A stretch of DNA of 64,000 nt from CAKZLS01 sp963701445 (GCA_963701445.1 CAVPAM010000006.1:14459-78458); one strand, 5' to 3'. Numbered from the stretch's first letter, positions 28,127 to 37,607 are shown. Numbers and translations: made by a program. Notes: generated by a model from the letters alone, not told the origin.

Positions 28127-29779
28127 ATGAAGTCCGCGTCCAAGCACCTTCGCAAAACCGTCCTCTGGATCATTCCGCCGCTGATTCTCATCATCTGCGG
28201 CGTCATCCTGGGCGTCTTCCACTATCAGGTCGCGCAGATGCGGGACGCCATGCTGCACCGGGTCGTCGAGGACGCCGCCCAACAGGTGGAGGCGCGGCTG
28301 CAAGCGTTCTTCGCGCCGATCACCAGCAAGCTGCTGGTGGCGCGCAACTGGGGCCGCACCGTTCAGCCCGATCTGACCGACGCCCGCCCGCTCAACATCC
28401 AGTTCATCCCCCTGCTCCAGCAGCTTCCCCACGTCTCGGCCATCGTGCTCGGCAACAGCGCCGGCCAGGCCTACGCCCTGATGCGCGACGGCGACGGGTG
28501 GCTGACCCGGCTGACCGGCGCCGGCGAGGGAGACGGCGGGACCACGCTCTGGATCCGCTGGGACACGCCCACCACCGAGACCCGGCGCTGGACCGAGGAC
28601 ACCCGCTACGATCCGCGCGACCGACCCTGGTATCGCGGCGCCGCGGACGCCGCCGATGGCGACAAGCCGTTCTGGACCGAACCCTACACGTTCTTCACCG
28701 GCGACGAAAAAGGGCTGACGGCGGCGATCCGCTGGCGGAGCCCGGACCGCGCCGCGCGCACCACCGTCGCCGCCTTCGACGTCCTGCTTCTCGAAATCTC
28801 CCGGTTCACGGCGTCGCTGAGCGCGCGCGAGCATGGCGACGTGTTCATCGTCACCGACGACGGGCGGGTGATCGGCCCCCCGAAAGACGAGCTGTTCGGC
28901 GACGATTCGGCGCTGCGCGAGGCCGTCCTGACGCCCGTGGACTCGCTCGGGCTGGACCACCTGAACGCGGCCTTCGCCGCCTGGACGTCAAAACACCCCG
29001 GCTCCGCGCGGCCCTTCCGCTATCTCAGCGAGGGCGTCGCCTGGTGGGCGGCGTTCCGCCCCGTCGCGGTGGGCAACCGGACGTTCCGGCTGGGAACGGC
29101 CATCCCCGAGTACGAACTGCTGGACGGCATCGGCGCCTACCGCAACATCGTGCCCGCCGCCATCATCTTTCTCGGGCTGGCGGCGTTCGTCGGATCGATC
29201 CTGCTGGTCCGCAAGCACGGCCAGCAGATGGACTGGCTGGCCGGCGAAGCGCGGCGCCTCGCGTCCGCCGGCGACGATCCGCTGGAAACCGGCCTCGACG
29301 ACCCCGCCCGGATCCGCGCCCTGATGGCCAAGGGAGAGAGCGAACGGCTCGAATTCAAGTCGACGGTGCGTTGGAACCTGCGCTCCGGCAAGCCGGGCAA
29401 GGAAATCGAGTTGGCCTGGCTGAAGGGCGTGGTCGGCTTCCTCAACACCGAGGGCGGCATCGTCCTGATCGGCGTCGACGACGACGGCACCGCGCTCGGC
29501 CTCGAATCCGACGGCTTCGCCAACGCCGACAAGTGCCTGAGGCACATCGGCAACCTGATCAACCAGCACATCGGCATCGAGTTCGCCCCGTTCATCCGCT
29601 ACGGCCTCGTCGAGATCGACGGCAAGAGCGTCGCGGCGATCCAGTGCGCCCGCTCCACCACCCCGGCGTTCCTGAAATGCGGCAAGGACGAAGACTTCTA
29701 CGTCCGCGCCGGCCCCGCCAGCCAGAAGCTCCCCACCAGCCAGATCCTCGGCTACATCGAATCCCGCAAGGCCTCCTGA
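28127..29779 (+). CDS. membrane Cache-domain sensor fused to AlbA_2 (Schlafen-type) domain
   Basis: 550-aa protein. A membrane helix at about 11-32 is followed by a periplasmic sensor of the dCache type (residues about 38-330, with DPRDRPWYRGA and FWTEPYTFFTGDEKGLTAA hallmarks). A second helix lies at about 343-360. The cytoplasmic part (about 393-520) is an AlbA_2/Schlafen divergent AAA_4-like domain: SERLEFKSTVRWNL, LKGVVGFLNTEGGIVLIGVD, LINQHIGIEFAPFI, FYVRAGPASQKLP. AlbA_2 domains occur in DNA/RNA-binding regulators and some defence proteins, so the protein may couple an external ligand to nucleic-acid binding. No partner kinase or cyclase is adjacent. Confidence 0.83.
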   Translation: MKSASKHLRKTVLWIIPPLILIICGVILGVFHYQVAQMRDAMLHRVVEDAAQQVEARLQAFFAPITSKLLVARNWGRTVQPDLTDARPLNIQFIPLLQQLPHVSAIVLGNSAGQAYALMRDGDGWLTRLTGAGEGDGGTTLWIRWDTPTTETRRWTEDTRYDPRDRPWYRGAADAADGDKPFWTEPYTFFTGDEKGLTAAIRWRSPDRAARTTVAAFDVLLLEISRFTASLSAREHGDVFIVTDDGRVIGPPKDELFGDDSALREAVLTPVDSLGLDHLNAAFAAWTSKHPGSARPFRYLSEGVAWWAAFRPVAVGNRTFRLGTAIPEYELLDGIGAYRNIVPAAIIFLGLAAFVGSILLVRKHGQQMDWLAGEARRLASAGDDPLETGLDDPARIRALMAKGESERLEFKSTVRWNLRSGKPGKEIELAWLKGVVGFLNTEGGIVLIGVDDDGTALGLESDGFANADKCLRHIGNLINQHIGIEFAPFIRYGLVEIDGKSVAAIQCARSTTPAFLKCGKDEDFYVRAGPASQKLPTSQILGYIESRKAS

Positions 29780-29884
29780 CGACCGGAAGACGCCCCCCGG
29801 CCCGTGTCGGGACAGTTTCAAGAAAAGCGCCGATTGTCGGAGAGCGCGCCTCGACATCCTGGACCCGCTCGATCGATTATTGCT

Positions 29885-30916
29885 CTACGCCGCCGGGCGC
29901 TGGTTGATCTGGACCCCGTCGCTGATGTCCTCGAACCGGGGCTTGTGCCTGGAAACGAGTTCGGTCATCGCCGTCGCGAACACCGACGTGAAGAACTTGT
30001 TCAACTCCAGGAGGCGCTCCAACGAACCGACGATCACCTCGCGCCGGTCCTTGGCGTCCGAATCCCGTTCGATCGCCAGCAGAAGCTGCCCCGCGTGGTG
30101 CCGCCAGCGGCCGAAGACGACGAGGATCTGCTGGTACTGCTCCTCGCTCAGATTGTCTTTCAGCAAGCCGAGAAACGCGACGTTGTCCTGCTCACCCTGG
30201 GCGTGCACCCAGGCAAGGTCGCGCGCCAGTTCCCCGGTTATCGCGCGAAACCTGTCGCCGTCGTCGCAGAACCTCAAGAGGTCGAGCCGCGGCTCGGCCA
30301 CGCACCAGCGAAAGAAGAACGCGAGGCGCAGCCCGTTGCGGAGAATCCGCTGCTCCACCGGGATCAGCGCCGTCTTCAGCCGCTCCTCGATATCCAGGGC
30401 ATCCATCGCCTGCTTGGTGATCAGCTCGGAAATCGTCGCGGCTTCCACCGCGATGCTCTCGCCCGCCGCGTAATCGGCGTTGATCGGCTCCGTCATTCCG
30501 GGCAGCGTCTCGCCGAACAGCCAGCGGAGCCATTGCTCCACCTTTTCCGGCGTGGCGGGGCGCGTCTGCAGCGCCTTAATGGGCTCGGGAACGTCGACCT
30601 CGGGCGCGTGCAGGCAGACGAAGGCGTGCGCGTTTTTCTTCAGGGTGGAGCGGATCGCCTCGAACATTCCGGTTTCGAACAACGCCCAGTCCCAGCACAG
30701 GCTGGGCTTGGTGTAGACGAACAGGAAAATGTCCGCGTTCGGCGCGTTGTCCTTGATCCACCGGTACCATTCCTCGCCGTCGGTTATTTTTTCCGGCGCG
30801 AACAGGAACTCGATTTTGCCGGCCGCGCGCTCGGCCAGGATGTTCTTGATCCGCTGGCAGATCGTCAGGTCGTCATGCCGATGGCTGATGAAAATCCGCA
30901 GTTTCCCGCCTTGCAT
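29885..30916 (-). CDS. TIR-domain protein
   Basis: Predicted TIR protein of about 343 aa. The N terminus (LRIFISHRHDDLTICQRIKN, then IFLFVYTKPSLCWDWALFETG) has the TIR/TIR_2 fold pattern, including the Glu in the WALFE segment that corresponds to the NADase active-site position. The remaining 200 residues are helical and unrecognised and could sense a trigger. Start: ATG 30916 has GGGGAGATGGAG directly upstream. ATG 30946 is possible, but the longer frame to 31138 is not conserved in character. Such proteins act in NAD-depleting immunity in many bacteria; that role here is inference, since no partner gene is visible. Confidence 0.7.
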   Translation of the reverse strand: MQGGKLRIFISHRHDDLTICQRIKNILAERAAGKIEFLFAPEKITDGEEWYRWIKDNAPNADIFLFVYTKPSLCWDWALFETGMFEAIRSTLKKNAHAFVCLHAPEVDVPEPIKALQTRPATPEKVEQWLRWLFGETLPGMTEPINADYAAGESIAVEAATISELITKQAMDALDIEERLKTALIPVEQRILRNGLRLAFFFRWCVAEPRLDLLRFCDDGDRFRAITGELARDLAWVHAQGEQDNVAFLGLLKDNLSEEQYQQILVVFGRWRHHAGQLLLAIERDSDAKDRREVIVGSLERLLELNKFFTSVFATAMTELVSRHKPRFEDISDGVQINQRPAA

Positions 30917-31254
30917 CGCTCCATCTCCCCTATTGGGGTTGGTCATTCTTTCATCGCATATATTACAATTATTATACGTCAATAACCGTTCCGGGTAAAG
31001 GCGGGATGCCTCAATCGGGGGGAATCCTTCGCGTCGACATGGGCGACACTGGACAACGCCGAACGCGACGAGGCCCTGGCGCGGCGGACGGGGTTGTCGT
31101 ATCCTGAAGCGAGGGAAGGATAGGCAGGTTGATCGCAACCGTCACGGCGGGTCGTACGAACGAGCCCGGGTCCAGGTCACGGTGGTTGGCGCCCTTGCCG
31201 GTCGCGATGTCGATCGCCCTACTCTGTCCGAATTGGGAAACAGGAGCAGCCGCC
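30917..31254. other. divergent promoter region
   Basis: About 340 nt between the TIR gene (minus) and the PEBP-like gene (plus). There is a short A/T-rich patch at 30950-30985. No gene or RNA was recognised. Confidence 0.35.
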
Positions 31255-31734
31255 ATGCCGCTTTCACTGATGTCGCCGGCGTTCTCCGAGGGCGGAGACA
31301 TACCCAAACGGTACACCTGCGAGGGAGCGGACGTTTCGCCGCCGCTCGCGTGGTCGGGCGCGCCCGACGGGACCAAGAGCCTCGCCCTGGTGGTGGACGA
31401 TCCCGATGCTCCGGATCCGAAGGCTCCCAAGCTGACCTGGGTGCACTGGATCCTGTACAACCTGCCGCCGACGGCGGGCGCGCTGCCGGAGGCGGTGAGC
31501 GCGGAGGCGCTGCCGCCCGCCGCCGAACAGGGCCTGAACGACTGGAACAGAACCGGCTACGGCGGTCCCTGCCCACCCATCGGGCGCCACCGCTACTTCC
31601 ACAAGCTGTACGCCCTCGACGTGGTGCTCACCAGCCTCCGGACGCCCACCAAGGCGGAGCTGATGAAGGCGATGAAGGGTCATGTCCTCGCCGAGACCGA
31701 ACTCGTGGGAACCTACGAAAAGGCCGGCCGCTGA
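31255..31734 (+). CDS. YbhB/YbcL family (PEBP-like, Raf kinase inhibitor-like) protein
   Basis: Phosphatidylethanolamine-binding-protein-like protein of 159 aa. Family motifs: LMSPAFSEGGDIPKRYTCEG, DVSPPLAW, LALVVDDPDAPDP, WVHWILYNLPP and YGGPCPPIGRHRYFHKLYAL. The start ATG 31255 has AGGAG upstream; the open frame continues further 5', but that part is not family-like. The stop overlaps the cytochrome c start (ATGA), so the two are translated together. The biological role of bacterial PEBPs is unsettled. Confidence 0.88.
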   Translation: MPLSLMSPAFSEGGDIPKRYTCEGADVSPPLAWSGAPDGTKSLALVVDDPDAPDPKAPKLTWVHWILYNLPPTAGALPEAVSAEALPPAAEQGLNDWNRTGYGGPCPPIGRHRYFHKLYALDVVLTSLRTPTKAELMKAMKGHVLAETELVGTYEKAGR

Positions 31735-32060
31735 TGCACATTCAAACCTGTTTGATCGCCGTCGTTTCGTTGATCGCGGCCCTGGGCGGCGCCCTGGCGG
31801 CGGACTTGCCCGGCGACCCCATCGTGGGCCGCGAAATCTCCGAGGACTGGTGCGGCGAATGCCACGAGGTGGCGCCGGGCGGCGTCGACATCTTCGAGGG
31901 GGTCCCGGCGTTCCAGTCGCTGGCGGACGATCCCGCCTTCAACGAGAGGGCTCTCCGCGCTTTCTTCCAGTCGCCCCACGACGCCATGCCCGACGTGATG
32001 CCGACGCCGCAGCAGACCGACGACATCATCGCCTATATCCTGAGCCTCGGGAAACGCTGA
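31734..32060 (+). CDS. small c-type cytochrome
   Basis: Exported cytochrome c of 108 aa. The signal peptide (LIAVVSLIAALGGALA) ends near residue 22. Heme attachment site CGECH is at 40-44. Met residues near 84-89 (DAMPDVMPTP) offer an axial ligand. A C-terminal helix TDDIIAYILSL is typical of class I cytochromes. Its start overlaps the stop of the PEBP-like gene by one base. The electron partner is unknown. Confidence 0.85.
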   Translation: MHIQTCLIAVVSLIAALGGALAADLPGDPIVGREISEDWCGECHEVAPGGVDIFEGVPAFQSLADDPAFNERALRAFFQSPHDAMPDVMPTPQQTDDIIAYILSLGKR

Positions 32061-32087
32061 ACCGAACGCTTGGCGGAGCGGTTCCGG

Positions 32088-32801
32088 CTACGCTTTCAGC
32101 CGGTATTCCACCCTGCCGCCCCGCTTCCTGAACCAGGCGCCGGACCAGCGGCCGTTGTCGTCGTAATCGATGGCGCCCTCGAGGATGCTGTCGAGGCGGT
32201 AGCGGGTGACCGCGAGCGGGCGGCCGCCGACCTCGATCTGGACGCGGTCGTGGCCGAGAACCACCTGGTCCTCCAGCGTTCCCTTCTTGGGATCGAGCAC
32301 CACGTCGCGCGACACGATCTCCGGGTTCCAGAAGGTTCCCGGGATGATGTCGGCGGGCGCCGTCAGCGTGCCCCGGCGGCCGGTGACCTCGAACCCGTCC
32401 TCGCGCGCCGCGCCCTTCACCGTGTCCACGCGGCCGTTGTCGAGGGTGTCGCTCTCGAAGGACACGAGGCGCCCGGCCCGCCAGACCTCGGTGGCGTGAT
32501 GGAGATAGCTGAACGCGGTGATCCACAGCAGCGTGACGTCGATGTCGATGACGGTGTCGACGCGAAGGTCATCGCCGGCCGTCTCGAACCGGACCGCGTG
32601 GACGCCGATGACGCCGCCGGCCCAGACCACGTCGAAGGTCAGCGGCAGCGCCGAGGCCGCCGCGAGCGCCGACCCCGCGCCCGAATCGGTGGCCATTCCC
32701 GCCGCCCGGGCCGCCCGCCCGCCCGCCGCCGCGAGCGCGCCGGCCGCGGCCGTCCCCAGCAGCCGGCGCCTCGAAAACAGCCGGGGCGGTCCGTCGGTCA
32801 T
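32088..32801 (-). CDS. DUF6134-like protein with Tat-type signal
   Basis: 237 aa. An N-terminal twin-arginine signal (SRRRLLGTAAAGALAAAGG) suggests folded export. The mature part (LTFDVVWAGGVIGVHAVRF, SYLHHATEVWRAGRLVSFES, GTFWNPEI, RYRLDSILEGAIDYDDNGRW) is a lipocalin-like beta-rich protein of the DUF6134 type. Function unknown. Convergent with the cytochrome c gene. Confidence 0.72.
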   Translation of the reverse strand: MTDGPPRLFSRRRLLGTAAAGALAAAGGRAARAAGMATDSGAGSALAAASALPLTFDVVWAGGVIGVHAVRFETAGDDLRVDTVIDIDVTLLWITAFSYLHHATEVWRAGRLVSFESDTLDNGRVDTVKGAAREDGFEVTGRRGTLTAPADIIPGTFWNPEIVSRDVVLDPKKGTLEDQVVLGHDRVQIEVGGRPLAVTRYRLDSILEGAIDYDDNGRWSGAWFRKRGGRVEYRLKA

Positions 32802-33067
32802 GCAAACGCTCCCTCTCGCGTAATCGCGCCGGCGGTCCGATCCGGCGCCACCACCGCCAATCCGTCAATGATCCGACACATCAAGATAAATACACCGGGA
32901 CCGGGAAGATATGCTATCGAGGACCCTGGCGGGCAAGGGAACCCGGCATCCCGGAGTTCGGCGCTTGCCATCTTTCGGACTCGGGGCGGTGTCACCATAC
33001 CCCGGCCCAGCGATGGGCGGGCGCCACCGGACCGACCCGGCGCGGCGCGCCAAACCTTGCGGGAGAC

Positions 33068-34105
33068 ATGAACGTGGGCGCCGAGGATGACACGATGACG
33101 CACGGCGGAGCGGTGGACGCGGCGGCGACCCGCTACGGCATCCCCCGCGTCGGCTGGCTGGACCTCTCCACCGGCATCAACCCCAACGCGTATCCGGTCC
33201 CGGACCTGGCGCCGGATTACTGGCAGCGCCTCCCCGATTCGGGGCTTTACGACTGGTTGCGCGAGGCGGCGGCCCGGTACTACCGCGTCGCCGACCCGGC
33301 CATGGTGATCCCCGCTCCCGGGTCGCAGATGGTGATCCAGTGGATCCCGAGGCTGATACCGGCGACCCGCGTGGCCGTCCTCGGCCCCACCTACGGCGAG
33401 CACGAGAAATGCTGGGCCGACGCCGGCCACGCGGTGCACATGGTGGCGGAACCGGACGACGTCGGACCCGAGTTCGGCGCGGCCGTGGTGGTCAACCCCA
33501 ACAACCCCACCGGCCGGATCGTCGGGCGGGAGCGTCTCCTCGGGCTCGCGGAGGGCCGGTTTCTGGTGGTGGACGAGGCCTTCGCCGACGTGGCGCCGGA
33601 CACCAGCATGGCGCCACACGTGGGCCGTCCCGACCTGCTCGTGGTGCGCTCGGCGGGCAAGTTCTTCGGCCTGGCCGGCATGCGCCTCGGTTTCGCCCTC
33701 GCCGGCGCGCCCCTCGCGGACCGGCTCCGCGACGCCATGGGGCCGTGGGCGGTCAGCGGCCCGGCGGCGGCCATCGGCGCGGTGGCGATGGCCGACGATC
33801 ACTGGATCAAGGCGGCGCGGGTCCGGTTGCGGGCGGCCACGGCGCGCCTCGACGGCCAACTCATCCGCATGGGTCTCGGCGTGGTGGGTGGGACGACGCT
33901 GTTCCGCCTGATCGAACACCCCCGGGCGGCCGAGCTTTTCGAACACCTCGCGCAATCGGGGATCCTGGTGCGGGCGTTTCCGGCCCGGCCGGAGTGGCTG
34001 CGCTTCGGCATGCCGGGCAACGACCGGGATTTCGAACGGCTGGCGGCGGCGCTGGCGGACTGGCCGCCGGCCAAGCGGTCGCCGGCGTCCATGGCGTCCG
34101 GCTAG
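33068..34105 (+). CDS. cobD: threonine-phosphate decarboxylase, cobalamin biosynthesis (CobD/CobC)
   Basis: PLP-dependent aminotransferase-fold enzyme of 345 aa that makes (R)-1-amino-2-propanol phosphate for the cobalamin side chain. Motifs: WLDLSTGINPNAYPVP, PAPGSQMVIQWIPRL, VVVNPNNPTGRI, FLVVDEAFADVAPD and the PLP-lysine segment RSAGKFFGLAGMRLG. The STGINPxxYP opening is characteristic of this branch rather than histidinol-phosphate aminotransferase. In alphaproteobacteria the gene is often called cobC. No other cobalamin gene is in the window. Confidence 0.83.
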   Translation: MNVGAEDDTMTHGGAVDAAATRYGIPRVGWLDLSTGINPNAYPVPDLAPDYWQRLPDSGLYDWLREAAARYYRVADPAMVIPAPGSQMVIQWIPRLIPATRVAVLGPTYGEHEKCWADAGHAVHMVAEPDDVGPEFGAAVVVNPNNPTGRIVGRERLLGLAEGRFLVVDEAFADVAPDTSMAPHVGRPDLLVVRSAGKFFGLAGMRLGFALAGAPLADRLRDAMGPWAVSGPAAAIGAVAMADDHWIKAARVRLRAATARLDGQLIRMGLGVVGGTTLFRLIEHPRAAELFEHLAQSGILVRAFPARPEWLRFGMPGNDRDFERLAAALADWPPAKRSPASMASG

Positions 34106-34170
34106 TGCTGTCGGGACCGGGCGGCCTGGGCGGACGCGGCCGATGGCGCGAGCGGGGCGGATGATCGACC

Positions 34171-34806
34171 ATGCTTGAAATGGCCCTTCGCGCGTTCACC
34201 ATGTTCTTCGCCACCGTCGGCCCGGTGGACGTGGCGGCCATCTACGCCGTGCTCGCGGCCTCCGCCACGGAGCGCCAGCGCCGGACCATGGCCATCAAGG
34301 GCACCGCGATCGCGACCGTCGTGCTGGTGGTTTTCGCCCTCCTCGGCGGCAGCATCCTCGGCTGGCTCGGGATCACGCTTCCGGCGCTCAGGACGGCCGG
34401 CGGCATTCTGCTGCTGCTGCTCGGCATCGACATGGTGTTCGCGCGGCCGTCGACCATGTCGCGGACCACGCCGGCGGAAACCTACGAGGCGGAGGGAAAG
34501 CCGGACATCTCGGTGTTTCCGCTGGCCTCGCCGCTGATCGCCGGTCCGGGCGCGCTCGGAGCCGCGATCCTGTTGACGGCGGAGGCGGACGGCGACCTCG
34601 CGCTGGAGGCGATCGTGGTGGCGATGCTGCTGGCGGTCATGGCCATGACGCTCGCGCTGCTTTTAATCGCCGCGCGCCTGCACAAGCTGCTCGGCGTGAC
34701 CGGACAGAACGTGATCTCGCGGGTGGTGGGCATCCTGCTGGCGGCGCTGGCGGTGCAGTTCGTGTTCGACGGCGTCAAGGCCAGCGGCCTGCTCGCCGGC
34801 GGATAG
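34171..34806 (+). CDS. MarC family integral membrane protein
   Basis: 211 aa, six predicted membrane helices in the MarC/UPF0056 pattern: FFATVGPVDVAAIY near the N terminus, a central cytoplasmic loop, FPLASPLIAGPGALGAAILL, and the ISRVVGILLAALAVQFVFDG end. Despite its name the family has no proven role in antibiotic resistance. It follows the cobalamin gene by 65 nt. Confidence 0.9.
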   Translation: MLEMALRAFTMFFATVGPVDVAAIYAVLAASATERQRRTMAIKGTAIATVVLVVFALLGGSILGWLGITLPALRTAGGILLLLLGIDMVFARPSTMSRTTPAETYEAEGKPDISVFPLASPLIAGPGALGAAILLTAEADGDLALEAIVVAMLLAVMAMTLALLLIAARLHKLLGVTGQNVISRVVGILLAALAVQFVFDGVKASGLLAGG

Positions 34807-34951
34807 CGCCGGAGCGGCGGAACCGGCCGGGACGGCGGTCGGGGTGATCGGCGGCATTGATCGGCGGCATCAATGTCGGCTAACAGAAGGCCCGGGAGCG
34901 GGGGTGCGGTCCCGGGGACGCGAACGGCAACGGCAGGCAAGGGAGATCGAC

Positions 34952-35500
34952 ATGGCATCCATGAACACGCCCATTTGCGACTTCGGATGGAAGGCCGTGG
35001 ATTTCAGCCTCAAGGATCCCGACGGCCGCCTTCATACCCTGGCCGACGTCAGGGGCCCCAAGGGCACGCTGATCATGTTCATCTGCAACCACTGCCCCTA
35101 CGTCAGGGCGGTCGCCGACCGCATCGCCCGGGACGCCCGCGACCTTCGGGAGCTGGGAATCGGCGTCGCCGCGATCATGTCCAACGACTACCGCCGCTAC
35201 CCCGACGACGCGCCCCCCCGCATGAAGGCGTTCGCCGAGGCCCATGGATTCGCGTTTCCCTATCTGGTGGACGAGACCCAGGAGGTGGCGCGGGCCTACG
35301 ACGCGGTCTGCACGCCCGACTTTTTCGGGTTCAACGCGGACCTGGAACTGCAGTACCGCGGACGCCTGGATGCCTCGCGCAAGGACCAGGCGCCGGATGC
35401 CCGCCGCGAGCTGTTCGAGGCCATGACCCTGGTGGCGGAAACCGGCCGGGGACCCGAGGAGCAGACCGCCAGCATGGGATGTTCCATCAAGTGGAAGTAG
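34952..35500 (+). CDS. thioredoxin-like redoxin (AhpC/TSA fold)
   Basis: 182 aa, thioredoxin-fold peroxidase-like protein. Motifs: FSLKDPDGRLHTLADV, IMFICNHCPYVRAVADRI with the CNHC redox pair, AAIMSNDYRRYPDD, FPYLVDETQEVARAYDA, and CTPDFFGFNADLELQYRGRLD. The NHCPYV signature is typical of a conserved subgroup of cytoplasmic thioredoxin-like proteins. Start ATG 34952 follows GGGAG. Stands alone upstream of yfgM. Confidence 0.88.
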   Translation: MASMNTPICDFGWKAVDFSLKDPDGRLHTLADVRGPKGTLIMFICNHCPYVRAVADRIARDARDLRELGIGVAAIMSNDYRRYPDDAPPRMKAFAEAHGFAFPYLVDETQEVARAYDAVCTPDFFGFNADLELQYRGRLDASRKDQAPDARRELFEAMTLVAETGRGPEEQTASMGCSIKWK

Positions 35501-35579
35501 CGGCGCGCTCGGCGCGGCGCTCTTGCGGCGGCGGCCGGTTTAGGCGATTTTAAGGGCACACGTTCACGGGAGCTTATTC

Positions 35580-36248
35580 TTGGCCGATCCGACATCAGAC
35601 AGCCTCTTTCGCGAAATCGACGAGGACATCCGTCACGAAAAGTACGCCAAGCTGTGGAAGAGCTACGGCAAGTATGTCATCGCCGCCGCCCTGGTTCTCG
35701 TGGTCGGCGTCGCGGGGACGCAGGGCTGGTACAGCTACAACCGCGGCCTCCGCGAGGAGGCGAGCGAAAAACTGGTCGCCGCCCAGGAGTTGGCCTCGGC
35801 GGACGCCGGCGTGGCGGAACAGGCGTTGCTGGGCATCGCCGACGGCGGTCCGGACGGATACGCGATGCTGGCGCGGTTCCGCTCGGCGGCGCTGATCGGC
35901 GAGCAAGGCGAGCGCGAGATGGCGGCGGCGGCCTATTGGGAACTGGCCGGGCGGGACATCGATCCCATCTATCGCGACCTCGCCGTCATCCTCGGTGTCC
36001 AGCAGATCCTGTCGAAGCCCGTGGCGCCGGCGAACCCGGCCGAACTGATGGAGAAACTCGAACCGGTCGCGGGCCCCGACAATCCATGGCGGTTCAGCGC
36101 GCGCCAACTGCAAGCCGTGATCGCCTGGCAGACGGGCGATGCGGACCGTGCCCGCGAACTGTTCGCGGGTCTTGCCGGCGACCCGGCCACGCCGGCGGGG
36201 ATCCGGGCACGGGCCATTGAACTCCTGGCTGTGATCGGCGAAAGTTGA
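35580..36248 (+). CDS. YfgM-like TPR protein (ancillary SecYEG/chaperone partner)
   Basis: 222 aa with a single membrane anchor at about 30-50 (YVIAAALVLVVGVAGTQGWY) and periplasmic tetratricopeptide-like helices (QALLGIADGGPDGYAMLARF, ARELFAGLAGDPATPAGIRA). In enterobacteria YfgM links the Sec translocon to periplasmic chaperones. Starts with TTG 35580. Its stop overlaps the bamB start region, matching the yfgM-bamB-der order common in proteobacteria. Confidence 0.85.
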   Translation: MADPTSDSLFREIDEDIRHEKYAKLWKSYGKYVIAAALVLVVGVAGTQGWYSYNRGLREEASEKLVAAQELASADAGVAEQALLGIADGGPDGYAMLARFRSAALIGEQGEREMAAAAYWELAGRDIDPIYRDLAVILGVQQILSKPVAPANPAELMEKLEPVAGPDNPWRFSARQLQAVIAWQTGDADRARELFAGLAGDPATPAGIRARAIELLAVIGES

Positions 36249-36256
36249 AACCCTTG

Positions 36257-37603
36257 ATGACATCGTCGCGGCGGCCCACGGCGCGTATATTCCGGAGCAT
36301 TGCGTTTCCGCTGTGCGCGGCCGTCCTGCTCGCGGGCTGCGACACCTGGTTCGGCAAGGGCGACGATCCGCCGCTGCCGGGCGAGCGCATTTCGGTCCTG
36401 GCGCACCAGCGGACGGTGAACCCCGATCCGCAGGCCGACCCCAATTCCATCCGCCTTCCCCGCCCGCTCGCCAACCCGGACTGGCCGCAGTCGGGCGGCT
36501 ACGCCAATCACGCCATGCACCATCTCGAGCTGGCGGCGCGGCCGGCCCCGGCCTGGCGCGCGGACATCGGCAGGAGCGCCAGCGATTCTCGGCCCCGGCT
36601 GGCGCCTCCCATCATCGCCGCCGGCCGCGTCTACACCATGGACTCGGAGCACGTGGTCCGCGCGTTCGACGCCGGCTCCGGCCAGCGGATCTGGGACGTG
36701 GATCTCGCCGACGACGAGGAGGACGACGACGTCACCATCGGCGGCATCGCCTTCGAGGACGGGCGCATCGTCGCCACCACCGGCTTCGCCAAGATCATCG
36801 CGCTCGACGCCGCCACCGGCGAGGAGCTGTGGCGCGAGAAAAAGAGCGCGCCGTTTCATTCGCCGCCGACGGTCCGGGCCGGCCGCGTGTTCGCCGTCAG
36901 CATCGACAATACGCTCTACGCCCTCGGCGTCCACGACGGCGGCGAGCTGTGGAAGCACACGGCCATCGTCGAAACCGCCAACCTGCTCGGCGGCGCCGCG
37001 CCGGCGGTGGACTCGGGCGTCGTGGTGGCGCCGTTCTCGTCCGGCGAACTGGTGGCCCTGAAGGTGGAAACCGGACAGGAGCTGTGGAGCGACTCGCTCA
37101 CGTCGGCCCGGCGCACCGACGAGCTGGGGGCGCTGTCGCAGATCCGCGCGGCGCCGGTGATCGACCGAGGCCTGGTGTTCGCCGTCAGTCACGGCGACCT
37201 GATGGCCGCCATCGACCTTCGTACCGGACGGCGCGTCTGGGACAAGGATCTGGGCGGTCTCCAGACGCCCTGGGTCGCCGGCAACTACCTCTTCATGATC
37301 ACCAACGAAAACGAAGTGGTGGCGCTCGGCCGGGAGGACGGACGGATCTATTGGGTCACGCCGCTTCCGGCCTACGAGAACCCCGAGGAACTGGAAGACC
37401 CGATCCTGTGGTCCGGTCCCGTTCTCGCCGGCGACCGGCTGATCATCGCCGGGTCCAACGGGGACGCCATGACTTTGTCGCCGTACACGGGGAAGGTGCT
37501 CGGGATCCAGGCCATGTCGGACCCCGTGTCGGTGACGCCCATCGTCGCCAATCGCGCGTTGTTCCTGCTCAGCGACGATTCCGAACTCATTTCGTTGAGA
37601 TAG
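36257..37603 (+). CDS. bamB: outer membrane assembly lipoprotein BamB
   Basis: Beta-propeller lipoprotein of the BAM outer-membrane-protein assembly machine. Signal peptide with lipobox LLAGC (Cys about residue 31), then repeated PQQ-like blades: ARVYTMDSEHVVRAFDAGSG-type, IALDAATGEELWRE, LYALGVHDGGELWKH, LVALKVETGQELWSD, MAAIDLRTGRRVWDKDL, VVALGREDGRIYWVTPL. Length is about 448 aa. I chose ATG 36257; TTG 36245, overlapping the yfgM stop, is also possible. Confidence 0.92.
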   Translation: MTSSRRPTARIFRSIAFPLCAAVLLAGCDTWFGKGDDPPLPGERISVLAHQRTVNPDPQADPNSIRLPRPLANPDWPQSGGYANHAMHHLELAARPAPAWRADIGRSASDSRPRLAPPIIAAGRVYTMDSEHVVRAFDAGSGQRIWDVDLADDEEDDDVTIGGIAFEDGRIVATTGFAKIIALDAATGEELWREKKSAPFHSPPTVRAGRVFAVSIDNTLYALGVHDGGELWKHTAIVETANLLGGAAPAVDSGVVVAPFSSGELVALKVETGQELWSDSLTSARRTDELGALSQIRAAPVIDRGLVFAVSHGDLMAAIDLRTGRRVWDKDLGGLQTPWVAGNYLFMITNENEVVALGREDGRIYWVTPLPAYENPEELEDPILWSGPVLAGDRLIIAGSNGDAMTLSPYTGKVLGIQAMSDPVSVTPIVANRALFLLSDDSELISLR

Positions 37604-37607
37604 CCCC

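Noticed and set aside
32865..33067. Possible cobalamin riboswitch upstream of the cobD-like gene
   Set aside because: Only a GGGAACCCGG resemblance is seen; the B12 box (GCCACTG) and the core CCGGGGC...GCAACTG elements are absent.
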